Source: Empedobacter sp036647415
GTDB taxonomy: Bacteria; Bacteroidota; Bacteroidia; Flavobacteriales; Weeksellaceae
Reading direction: 5' to 3'
DNA length: 17,659 nucleotides
NCBI RefSeq assembly: GCF_036647415.1
Contig: NZ_JAVXKG010000047.1
Coordinates: 1 to 17,659 of the forward strand
Every line of letters starts with the position of its first letter. Within the stretch, counting starts at the first letter, position 1. This document shows positions 1 through 5,998 of this stretch, piece after piece. The translations under genes were made by a program, and so were the position numbers. The notes beneath the pieces are model-generated. The model was given only the letters and a program-made list of their open reading frames with translations, made no database searches and was not told the origin of the DNA.

Positions 1-291
1 CCATTAGTAAAAAAAGATGGTTTACCAGAATTTGCAGAAAAAATCTTGAAAAATTTACGTTTAGATTACAATGTAACGTACGAAGAAAAAGATTCTATCG
101 GAAAACGCTATCGCCGTATGGATGCAATCGGAACACCGATTTGTATTACAGTTGACCACGATTCTTTAGACGATAATTCGGTTACTTTACGTTTCCGTGA
201 CACAATGGAGCAAAAACGTGTACACGTTGACGAATTAGCTATAATTATTGATAAGGAAGTAAATATGAAATACCTTTTCGAGCAATTATAA
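1..291 (+). CDS. glyS: Glycyl-tRNA synthetase, C-terminal end (5' truncated)
   Basis: Charges tRNA-Gly with glycine in the cytoplasm; this is the single-chain class II enzyme. The reading frame is open from base 1, so the gene begins outside the window and the ATG/TTG-like codons near 46 are internal. The visible 96 residues are the end of the C-terminal anticodon-binding domain. They contain the highly conserved run IGKRYRRMDAIGTP followed by TVDHDSLDDNSVTLRFRD and a DTMEQKRV stretch, which are hallmarks of this enzyme. The gene ends at TAA 289-291 and is followed within 25 bases by a strong terminator, so it does not belong to the next transcript. Identification is very secure; only the N-terminal catalytic part is missing. 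Confidence 0.96.
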   Translation, partial: PLVKKDGLPEFAEKILKNLRLDYNVTYEEKDSIGKRYRRMDAIGTPICITVDHDSLDDNSVTLRFRDTMEQKRVHVDELAIIIDKEVNMKYLFEQL

Positions 292-313
292 TCGAAAAAA
301 TAAAATATTTTTT

Positions 314-343
314 AAAAGCTCAGAGTTTATCTGAGCTTTTTTA
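314..343 (+). terminator. Rho-independent terminator after glyS
   Basis: Ten-base arms AAAAGCTCAG (314-323) and CTGAGCTTTT (331-340) with a seven-base loop, followed by TT and AT-rich sequence. It lies 23 bases after the glyS stop codon. Confidence 0.9.
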
Positions 344-393
344 TTTTCTATTATTTTAAAAAAAATGAATATAAATTACATGAAAAATTTAAT

Positions 394-410
394 TTGGCAG
401 AACTTTTGCA
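394..410 (+). promoter_or_regulatory. Candidate sigma-54 (-24/-12) promoter
   Basis: TTGGCAG at 394-400 and TTTTGCA at 404-410 match the RpoN consensus TGGCAC-N5-TTGCA with one mismatch. The invariant GG (396-397) and GC (408-409) are separated by exactly ten bases, as sigma-54 requires. The start codon at 446 is 36 bases downstream, leaving room for a leader of roughly 25 bases. No TAnnTTTG box with a properly spaced TTG is visible in this gap. Whether this genome carries rpoN cannot be seen here. Confidence 0.6.
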
Positions 411-445
411 CCCATTCTATTAATTAACAATCTTAAAAAAATATT

Positions 446-787
446 ATGAGCTTTATTATTAATCTTTTGGTCTCAGCATTAGTCGTTTTTGGATTAGCAA
501 ACATTTTACCAGGTGTATCTATTAAAGGTTATGTTTCTGCAATCCTTGTAGCATTAGTTATCGGACTTTTAAATGCTGTTGTAAGACCTATTTTATCATT
601 TATCAGTATACCTGTAACAATCTTAACTTTAGGTTTATTTTCGTTTGTAATAACGGCTATAATTATTTTATTAGCAAGTGCAATAATGGGAGACAGTTTT
701 CATGTAGATGGTTTTTGGTACGCATTATTGTTTGGTGTAGTTTTAGGAATCGTAAATTCAATAATTGGTGGAATGTTAGGAGACTAA
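446..787 (+). CDS. Four-TM membrane protein of the phage-holin-4/YvlD family
   Basis: A 113-residue, almost entirely hydrophobic inner-membrane protein with about four predicted membrane segments (roughly residues 4-22, 28-48, 52-80 and 88-110). The middle carries the family pattern LLNAVVRPIL followed by IPVTILTLGLFSFVI, typical of the small proteins annotated as 'phage holin family protein' and related to Bacillus YvlD. Despite the family name these are normal chromosomal genes, often linked to envelope stress, and there is no phage context here. Full length for the family. It sits alone between two terminators. Its upstream region carries a sigma-54-like site, which would make it conditionally expressed. 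The exact function is not known. Confidence 0.85.
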   Translation: MSFIINLLVSALVVFGLANILPGVSIKGYVSAILVALVIGLLNAVVRPILSFISIPVTILTLGLFSFVITAIIILLASAIMGDSFHVDGFWYALLFGVVLGIVNSIIGGMLGD

Positions 788-803
788 CTTCTACTTAAAA
801 CAT

Positions 804-837
804 AAAAAAAGAGTTTCAATATTGAAACTCTTTTTTT
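804..837. terminator. Bidirectional terminator between convergent genes
   Basis: Perfect 17-base arms (804-820 and 821-837) around GAGTTTCAAT/ATTGAAACTC, flanked by an A-run on the left and a T-run on the right. It therefore has a T-tract on either strand. It serves the holin-like gene from the left and the WYL gene from the right, whose TAA stop (836-838) lies on its edge. Confidence 0.92.
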
Positions 838-1855
838 ATTTCTTGTAAAATTCTACTGCTTTCTCAAGTCTTCGTTTTATATTTCTTTTCAATAATCGTG
901 GCGCAAGTATTTCTATTTCTTCACCAAAACCTAAAAACTCTCGTTCTAATTCAAAATTATGAATCACATCTATCGAAAACAATGTTCCATTCTCTGTTTC
1001 TTCCAATAATTTTTGTGTCGCATGAATCGGTTTTGTCACAACATACGGTGCTAATTTATTCGTGACTCTAAAAACCACACGTTGCTCCCTATCTTTTAGC
1101 GTTTTCGTCACACCCAAAACATTTTCATAATAACGATCAAAATCCAATTCTGGCGCATCAACAAAAGGCTCATTTGCTAATTCATAAAACTCTACAATTC
1201 TATCTAATGCCAACGTATAAAGCACTTTATTTTTACGCGATTTAACCAACAAAAACCAGCGATTACGGTACTCTTTCAGCAAATAAGGATAATAAATCGC
1301 CTGCATAGGTTCTTGCTTTTTTGATTGAAATGATTGATAAGAAATCAATAACGCTTGTTTTTTCACAATTGCTTGATACAAACGATTTAGATGTTCCAAA
1401 CCTTTCAATAAAGGATTTTCTTCAAACTGAATATAATTTGTTTGTTGTGGATTTTTTTTAGAAAGATTATTCTCCAAACGCGTAATAATCTCGTTCATAT
1501 CATCAAAATAATTGAAACCATTCAGTTGTTTCATTACCGAAATTACTTCTTTCATTTTATCTAAATCCGCAGAAGAAACTGGCGAATTATGAATCGAAAA
1601 TTCTGTATCCTCATATTCGTAATATTTCCTATCAACCACAACAATTGGCGCATTATAACCCAATTTTTCACTACGCATCACTTGTATATCGCCTTGTATC
1701 GTACGTTTCGAAACACCCGAAGTTATTCCCTCATACTCGTACAACGCTTCAGAAACTTTCTCTATCAAATCTTCTAAAGTCCATTTCCTGAACTGATTTT
1801 GCAAACATTTATCAATTGTTTGATACCGAATTAATGCAATTTTATTCGTTGCCAT
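836..1855 (-). CDS. WYL-domain transcriptional regulator
   Basis: A 339-residue DNA-binding regulator. The N-terminus (about residues 8-65) is a winged helix-turn-helix, with a likely recognition helix at VSKRTIQGDIQVMRSE (48-63). Residues about 150-230 form the WYL domain, with YYPYLLKEYRNRWFLLVKS and the LALDRI strand; residues about 255-335 look like the C-terminal WCX extension. WYL proteins are thought to sense nucleic-acid or nucleotide ligands and often regulate DNA-damage, defence and RNA-repair genes. It is divergent from the RtcB operon, with an 844-base gap containing the tRNA-like RNA, so it is the natural candidate regulator of that operon (inference from position). A palindrome 40 bases upstream of its start could be its own operator. 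Start ATG 1853-1855; no competing upstream start was noticed. Confidence 0.93.
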   Translation of the reverse strand: MATNKIALIRYQTIDKCLQNQFRKWTLEDLIEKVSEALYEYEGITSGVSKRTIQGDIQVMRSEKLGYNAPIVVVDRKYYEYEDTEFSIHNSPVSSADLDKMKEVISVMKQLNGFNYFDDMNEIITRLENNLSKKNPQQTNYIQFEENPLLKGLEHLNRLYQAIVKKQALLISYQSFQSKKQEPMQAIYYPYLLKEYRNRWFLLVKSRKNKVLYTLALDRIVEFYELANEPFVDAPELDFDRYYENVLGVTKTLKDREQRVVFRVTNKLAPYVVTKPIHATQKLLEETENGTLFSIDVIHNFELEREFLGFGEEIEILAPRLLKRNIKRRLEKAVEFYKK

Positions 1856-1894
1856 AGCAAATTTATTTGTTTAATATTACGAATTCGCCTACAA

Positions 1895-1915
1895 CTACGC
1901 AATCTATTTGCGTAG
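1895..1915. promoter_or_regulatory. Palindrome upstream of the WYL gene, possible operator
   Basis: CTACGCAA (1895-1902) and TTGCGTAG (1908-1915) form a perfect 8-base inverted repeat around a five-base centre. A related half-degenerate copy, ACTACGCAAATCATTCGCA, occurs at 2005-2023. Two similar sites between a regulator and the divergent genes are what an operator pair would look like. There is no T-run after it, so it is not a terminator. Binding by the WYL protein is inference. Confidence 0.45.
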
Positions 1916-2035
1916 GAAATTTAAATTCAAGAAAAACTATAATTATTTACAGTTTTATTTAATTTAAAATCAATTATTTATAAAATAATTTCAAAATAAT
2001 TTATACTACGCAAATCATTCGCACTCTTCTACTCC

Positions 2036-2090
2036 AACTTTGTCAAAGGTTTAACAACCAAATAATTTTAATTATTCCTTGACAAATGTT
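2036..2090. repeat. Imperfect inverted repeat of the flavobacterial TTTGTCAAAGG type
   Basis: ACTTTGTCAAAGG (2036-2048) faces CCTTGACAAATGT (2077-2089), separated by about 28 AT-rich bases. The motif resembles palindromic interspersed repeats that recur in flavobacterial intergenic regions (from memory, not searched). It lies just before the tRNA-like RNA and could also supply a TTGACA-like promoter element (2079-2084). Confidence 0.4.
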
Positions 2091-2156
2091 TCAGTATAGC
2101 ATTGTAGTAGAAAATGTTTCATTACTTCTATTCTGAATAATTAAAATTACCATAAT

Positions 2157-2266
2157 TGATGGGTCGTAGGTTCGAATCCTACTTTCAGTCTTTGGCTGAA
2201 ATAACTCAGTGGTTAGAGTAATCAAACAGACTTTTAATCTGTTTATCGCCCGAAAGGGTACCATTA
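2157..2266 (+). ncRNA. Circularly permuted tRNA-Lys(UUU)-like RNA, Y-RNA/YrlA-like
   Basis: All four tRNA arms are present, in rotated order. Variable region GGGTC 2161-2165; T arm GTAGG-TTCGAAT-CCTAC 2166-2182; acceptor 3' strand TTTCAGTC 2183-2190; a three-base loop TTT; acceptor 5' strand GGCTGAAA 2194-2201 (8 pairs, one G-U); TA 2202-2203; D arm ACTC-AGTGGTTA-GAGT 2204-2219; anticodon arm ACAGA-CTTTTAA-TCTGT 2226-2242 with anticodon TTT. A hairpin GCCC-GAAA-GGGT (2248-2259) follows. An outer stem TGATGG 2157-2162 / CCATTA 2261-2266 (one G-U) closes the whole, its last two G's overlapping the variable region. The order matches a tRNA cut between positions 43 and 44 with its ends joined. 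About six bases instead of one separate the D and anticodon stems, and there is no CCA, so a chargeable tRNA is unlikely. Bacterial Y RNAs carry such a tRNA mimic. It lies 434 bases before the RtcB operon on the same strand. Exact RNA ends and promoter are unknown. An alternative is the remains of two tandem tRNA genes. Confidence 0.75.
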
Positions 2267-2271
2267 GAAAC

Positions 2272-2507
2272 AAAAAGCTAAAAAGTTTTCTTTTCGAATG
2301 GAGAATTTATTTCGTAGAAATGAATTTGAAATAAGATCAAAAACTTGCTTAAAACCTGAATTAGATTCTTTGAAAGATGATTGATTTTCAACTTAATTAT
2401 TCGATTTAAAACTATTTTTTTTTGAACGAATGAATTAAAATAAATCTCAAAATAAGCTTTTCAAACATCCAATTCCGTTTTGAAAAAGGAAAATAATTTA
2501 GCTTTTT
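2272..2507. other. AT-rich non-coding stretch with a long-range inverted repeat
   Basis: No convincing ORF on either strand and no family recognised. AAAAAGCTAAA at 2272-2282 is exactly complementary to TTTAGCTTTTT at 2497-2507, and a T-run follows the second arm. That could close and terminate a longer transcript starting with the tRNA-like RNA. In DNA this AT-rich, chance matches are common, so this is weak. Confidence 0.25.
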
Positions 2508-2544
2508 TAATTAAAAAAACAATAGAAAAAGATTCTTCTATAAA

Positions 2545-2669
2545 GTCAGAATGACAATTAATTACTTGTCATTTCGACAAAGGAGAAATCTAAAAAAATA
2601 TAACAAATCATCATTCTGAACTCGTTTCAGAGCCATATAATATATTCTTCGACAGGCTCAGAATGACAA
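2545..2669. repeat. Flavobacterial interspersed repeat cluster (CAGAATGACA type)
   Basis: GTCAGAATGACAA (2545-2557), TTGTCATTTCGAC (2566-2578) with AAAGGAGAAATCT after it, TCATTCTGAACTCGTTTCAG (2611-2630) and TTCGACAGGCTCAGAATGAC (2648-2667) are variants of one short motif in both orientations. TTCGACAGGCTCAGAATGACA and its complement are, from memory, among the commonest intergenic repeats in Flavobacterium and Chryseobacterium relatives. The array sits directly before the slipin gene. It may form long hairpins in the leader RNA, or simply be a non-autonomous repeat insertion. Confidence 0.6.
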
Positions 2670-2699
2670 AAATAATAAAAACCTATAAAAAATATAGAC

Positions 2700-3791
2700 A
2701 TGAAAAAATTAGCAATCAACAACCAAGAAATCGGTTTAGCAATAAAAAATAACGAAGTAAAAAACATTTACACAAAAGGAAATTATTGGATTTTATTCAA
2801 TAAAAACATCGAAAAATTTGATATAAACGAAATTATCGATTCGAAATTTCATTCAATGATTTTAGAAAATGAAACATTGAAAGAAATGGTCGATTTTATC
2901 GAAGTGTTGCACAACGAAGTATTGATTGTGTACAAAAACAATCAATTTCACGATTCATTTTACAATAAAAATATAATGATTTGGAAAAATTCAACTCAAT
3001 TAAAAACGATGAAATTTGATTTGAATTCAACAGACGAAATCAAGAATTTATCAAAACGAGAAATCGATATTTTGAGAAAATCTGGTGCTATTCGTATCAT
3101 TTCGGTTTCGCCATATTTCGAAGGAATTTTATTCAAAGACAACAAATTTGATCAAGTTGTAAAAGCTGGCGACTTGTATTTTTATAACAACGAAACAAAA
3201 ATTTCAGTTGTAACATACGATATGCGTCCACAAACAATCGAAATTTCTGGACAAGAAATCTTGACAAAAGATAAAGCTCAATTGCGAATCAATTTTATGG
3301 TAAATTATCAAATAATTGATTTAATAAAAGCTTATCAAGCGAACAAAGATTTCGAAAAAATGATTTATCAAGCGATTCAATTAGGTTTGAGAGAATTTAT
3401 TGGAAATATGAATTTTGATGAATTGATGTCAGATAAAAATTCGGTTTCGGATTATATCATGCAAAAATATCAAAATCAGTTTGCTGAAATTGGTTTGAAA
3501 TTGAAAGAAACTGGAATGAAAGATATCATTTTACCAGGTGAAATAAGAGAAATTATGAACCGTGTTTTGATTGCCGAAAAAACGGCTCAAGCAAATTCTA
3601 TCATGCGTCGTGAAGAAACAGCTTCGACAAGAAGTTTGCTAAACACAGCTAAATTGATGGAAGAAAACGAAACTTTATGGAAATTGAAAGAGATGGAATA
3701 CATCGAAAAAATTGCAGATAAAGTAGGTGAAATCTCAATTTCTGGAGGATCAAATGTATTGAATGAATTAAAAACAATGTTTACGAAATGA
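2700..3791 (+). CDS. SPFH/Band-7 (slipin-like) protein of an RNA-repair operon
   Basis: A 363-residue SPFH-domain protein without any N-terminal membrane helix, so probably soluble or peripheral. Before the SPFH domain (about residues 175-295, beginning TYDMRPQTIEISGQEILTKD) are three related short modules: GLAIKNNEVKNIYTKGNYWI (12-31), the region VLIVYKNNQFHDSFYNKNIMIW (split at 74-84 and 85-95), and GILFKDNKFDQVVKAGDLYF (142-161). The best-preserved is the last. A charged helical tail (about 290-345) and a Gly/Ser end (SISGGSNVLNELKTMF) follow. SPFH proteins oligomerise into rings or scaffolds. Slipin genes are known companions of rtcB in bacterial RNA-repair operons. First gene of the operon; its stop overlaps the next start (ATGA, 3788-3791), implying translational coupling. 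The substrate or partner is unknown. Confidence 0.87.
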   Translation: MKKLAINNQEIGLAIKNNEVKNIYTKGNYWILFNKNIEKFDINEIIDSKFHSMILENETLKEMVDFIEVLHNEVLIVYKNNQFHDSFYNKNIMIWKNSTQLKTMKFDLNSTDEIKNLSKREIDILRKSGAIRIISVSPYFEGILFKDNKFDQVVKAGDLYFYNNETKISVVTYDMRPQTIEISGQEILTKDKAQLRINFMVNYQIIDLIKAYQANKDFEKMIYQAIQLGLREFIGNMNFDELMSDKNSVSDYIMQKYQNQFAEIGLKLKETGMKDIILPGEIREIMNRVLIAEKTAQANSIMRREETASTRSLLNTAKLMEENETLWKLKEMEYIEKIADKVGEISISGGSNVLNELKTMFTK

Positions 3792-4543
3792 AATCAACTA
3801 TAATAGATAAATTAAAAACAATAGAAAACGAACACAAAATAGATATTCTATTTGCAGTAGAATCTGGAAGTCGCGCTTGGGGCTTCCCTTCTACAGACAG
3901 CGATTACGATGTTCGTTTTATATACAAACGAAGAGTTGAAGATTATTTAAAGATAAATGAAATAGATGATTTTATCGATTTCGAGATAGAAAATGAATTA
4001 GATTTTAAGGCATGGGATATACAAAAAGTTTTACGACTAATGCTAAAATCAAACGCAAGTATTCTTGAATATTTACAATCTCCGATTCATTATATAATAA
4101 ATGAAGCATTTGAAAAAGAGCTTTTTGATTTGGCTGAATCACAATTCAATCCACAAAAAGTTGCTCGACATTATTTGGGAATTACAACAAGAAAATTGAT
4201 TGAAATTGAACATTCAAATAAATTAAATTTAAAAAACTTATTTTATGCTTTACGTTCGGTTTTAGCTGCGAAATGGATTATTGAAGAAAAAACACTTCCG
4301 CCAATGGAATTCAAAAAGCTTGATTATTTAATTAAAAATGAATCAATTTCAGCGAAAATTAAAGATTATTTGAAATTAAAATATACAGTTGACGAAAGTT
4401 TTCTAATTTCAAAAGATACTGAATTAATCAATTGGATTATTGAATTGAATGAAAATCTGAAATCCAAAACAGAATTTCTTCCTAAAATAGAATTTGATAA
4501 AAAACGAATTGATGATTTTTTCTTAAAAATAATTGGAGCATAA
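3788..4543 (+). CDS. RlaP-type nucleotidyltransferase (first copy)
   Basis: A 251-residue DNA-polymerase-beta-fold nucleotidyltransferase of the RNA-ligase-associated group (RlaP, Bacillus YcgL-like, PF10127). The active-site signature ESGSRAWGFPSTDSDYDVRF (residues 25-44) shows Gly27-Ser28 for triphosphate binding and the metal-binding pair Asp39 and Asp41. A further carboxylate is likely Asp72 or Asp77 in ELDFKAWDIQKVL. Downstream, LKSNASILEYLQSPI is the usual family helix. The rest is helical. Such enzymes transfer a nucleotide, presumably to or at an RNA end, and are found beside RtcB-type ligases; the exact reaction is not established. The start overlaps the slipin stop. It ends three bases before the convergent antisense gene, with no terminator between, so transcription should run through to the next operon genes. 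Confidence 0.86.
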   Translation: MKSTIIDKLKTIENEHKIDILFAVESGSRAWGFPSTDSDYDVRFIYKRRVEDYLKINEIDDFIDFEIENELDFKAWDIQKVLRLMLKSNASILEYLQSPIHYIINEAFEKELFDLAESQFNPQKVARHYLGITTRKLIEIEHSNKLNLKNLFYALRSVLAAKWIIEEKTLPPMEFKKLDYLIKNESISAKIKDYLKLKYTVDESFLISKDTELINWIIELNENLKSKTEFLPKIEFDKKRIDDFFLKIIGA

Positions 4544-4546
4544 GAG

Positions 4547-4876
4547 CTACTTAAGTAAGTATTTTTTATTTTCATTTCTCCAGCCTGCTCGACTAGCATT
4601 TACATAGTATATTTTAAGATCTGCTTGACTGGCATACGATACAAAGTAAATTTTATTTTTTGCCTGACTAGCATATTTAGTAAAAAACCATTTACCACTA
4701 TTGCTATCAGCTTGACTTTGATACTTTGCTTTATAAACTTTTAAATCGGCTTGACTTTCATAATTGACAACAAAAATTTTAATCTCGGCTTGACTAGCAT
4801 ATTTTGTAACAAATACTGTTTGAGCACTCATAATATTAACAATTAGAAAACTAAAGAAGAAAAGTATATATTTCAT
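4547..4876 (-). CDS. Small exported five-repeat protein (DUF6150-like), antisense within the operon
   Basis: From Met at 4874-4876 it encodes 109 residues: a signal peptide MKYILFFFSFLIVNIMSAQ, then about five degenerate repeats of roughly 15-20 residues with the pattern (Y/K)xSQA(D/E)xK(I/V)(Y/F)xxxY. Examples are TKYASQAEIKIFVVNY, ESQADLKVYKAKY, QSQAD..., TKYASQAKNKIYFVSY and ASQADLKIYYVN, ending in ASRAGWRNENKKYLL. This alternation suggests short beta strands of a small secreted domain; it resembles Bacteroidota DUF6150 proteins (from memory). An in-frame start at 4898-4900 would add eight residues before the signal peptide, so the shorter form is preferred. It lies opposite to, and inside, the RNA-repair operon, between the two nucleotidyltransferases, suggesting later insertion. 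The function is unknown. Confidence 0.72.
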   Translation of the reverse strand: MKYILFFFSFLIVNIMSAQTVFVTKYASQAEIKIFVVNYESQADLKVYKAKYQSQADSNSGKWFFTKYASQAKNKIYFVSYASQADLKIYYVNASRAGWRNENKKYLLK

Positions 4877-4936
4877 CATATTCAAGATTAAATCAACCAT
4901 AAGCTACAAAATCTTAATGAGAAAAACAATTGCAAA

Positions 4937-5998
4937 ATGAAACTAACTATAGAAGATCTAAAAAATCAAAACTTGATTTTATTTGAATGTATAAGCGGAA
5001 GTAAAGCCTATAATTTGGCGACTAAAAATTCGGATACCGATATTCGTGGAGTTTTTTATTTACCAAAAAAAGAATTTTATAGTTTAGACTATCAGCCACA
5101 AATTAGCAACGAAACAAATGATATTGTGTATTACGAAATTGGACGTTTTATAGAACTATTATTAAAAAATAATCCAAGTTGTTTGGAAATTCTTGCAACA
5201 CCAGATGAATTTGTACTGCAAAAATCAGATTTGATGAATGAACTAAATTATAAAGATTTTGTTACAAATAATATCGAAAAAACATTTGTTGGATATGCGT
5301 TAAGTCAAATTAAAAAAGCAAAAGGATTAAATAAAAAATTTCTTAACCCGATAGATAAAAAAAGAAAAACGGTTTTAGATTTCTGTTTTATTATTATCGA
5401 AAATAAAACTATATCAATCAAAAATTGGCTTACAGATAATTTACTCAAACAAGAATATTGTGGCTTAAGCAAAATCAATCATACAAAGGATTTATTTGCG
5501 CTTTATTACAATGAAAATTTGAATTATAAAGGAATTATCAAAAATGATTCTAATGATGATGTTCGATTAAGTGAAGTTCCCGAAAATGAAAAACCTGTTG
5601 CTTATTTCACGTTCTTGAAAGATGAATACTCAACTTATTGTAAACAATATATCGAATATTGGGAATGGATGGAATTGAGAAACGAAGACCGATACACAAC
5701 AAATATTGAACATGGTAAAAATTATGACAGCAAAAACATGATGCACACCATTCGTTTGCTAAAAGTTGCGAAAGAATTGCTAGAAACTGGACATCTTAAT
5801 GTAAAACGAATAGATGATCGTGAAGAATTACTATCAATAAAAAATGGTGATTTCACTTATGAAGAAGTTATAAAAATGGCTAATAATCTTCAAAAAGAAA
5901 TTGAAAAATTAGCTAAAATGACGCAATTAAAAGATGAAATCGATTATTCAAAAATCGAGAAATTTTTAATCAACTTAAGAACAAAATTATATGAATAA
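4937..5998 (+). CDS. RlaP-type nucleotidyltransferase (second, longer copy)
   Basis: A 353-residue second member of the same nucleotidyltransferase family. The signature ISGSKAYNLATKNSDTDIRG (residues 19-38) gives Gly21-Ser22 and the metal ligands Asp33 and Asp35. The third carboxylate is probably Asp62 or Glu67 in NDIVYYEIGRF, followed by the family segment LLKNNPSCLEILATP. It is about 100 residues longer than the upstream paralog. The extra helical C-terminal half includes HGKNYDSKNMMHTIRLLKVA, a His-containing helix common in the larger RlaP forms. The two copies are quite different in sequence, so this is not a recent duplication. The stop overlaps the rtcB start by eight bases (5991-5998), showing tight coupling to the ligase. 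It is predicted to process RNA termini before or after sealing (inference). Confidence 0.86.
   Translation: MKLTIEDLKNQNLILFECISGSKAYNLATKNSDTDIRGVFYLPKKEFYSLDYQPQISNETNDIVYYEIGRFIELLLKNNPSCLEILATPDEFVLQKSDLMNELNYKDFVTNNIEKTFVGYALSQIKKAKGLNKKFLNPIDKKRKTVLDFCFIIIENKTISIKNWLTDNLLKQEYCGLSKINHTKDLFALYYNENLNYKGIIKNDSNDDVRLSEVPENEKPVAYFTFLKDEYSTYCKQYIEYWEWMELRNEDRYTTNIEHGKNYDSKNMMHTIRLLKVAKELLETGHLNVKRIDDREELLSIKNGDFTYEEVIKMANNLQKEIEKLAKMTQLKDEIDYSKIEKFLINLRTKLYE

Noticed and set aside
46..291. An independent small protein starting at the TTG at 46
   Set aside because: The frame is open to base 1 and the sequence is the continuous C-terminus of glycyl-tRNA synthetase.
446..787. Prophage holin and therefore a prophage
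   Set aside because: The family name is historical; no lysis, structural or integrase genes are nearby, and the neighbours are housekeeping.
1858..1865. TAAATTTG on the minus strand as the -7 box of the WYL gene
   Set aside because: It ends only two bases from the ATG, so transcription would start inside the coding region.
2161..2244. An ordinary tRNA-Lys gene
   Set aside because: The halves are in the wrong order; no T arm follows the anticodon arm, no CCA is present, and about six bases separate the D and anticodon stems.
2091..2273. Minus-strand ORF of 60 codons with ESRIRTYDPS
   Set aside because: That peptide is the well-known false translation of the antisense of a tRNA T arm (GGTTCGAATCC). 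The ORF is a shadow of the tRNA-like RNA.
4366..4599. Minus-strand ORF overlapping the end of the first nucleotidyltransferase gene
   Set aside because: Lies mostly antisense to a well-supported coding region with clear catalytic motifs and has no recognisable features.
4547..4876. CRISPR-like array because of the repeated GCTTGACTAGCATA units
   Set aside because: Units are degenerate, spaced by codon-sized intervals and explained by protein repeats in an open frame with a signal peptide.
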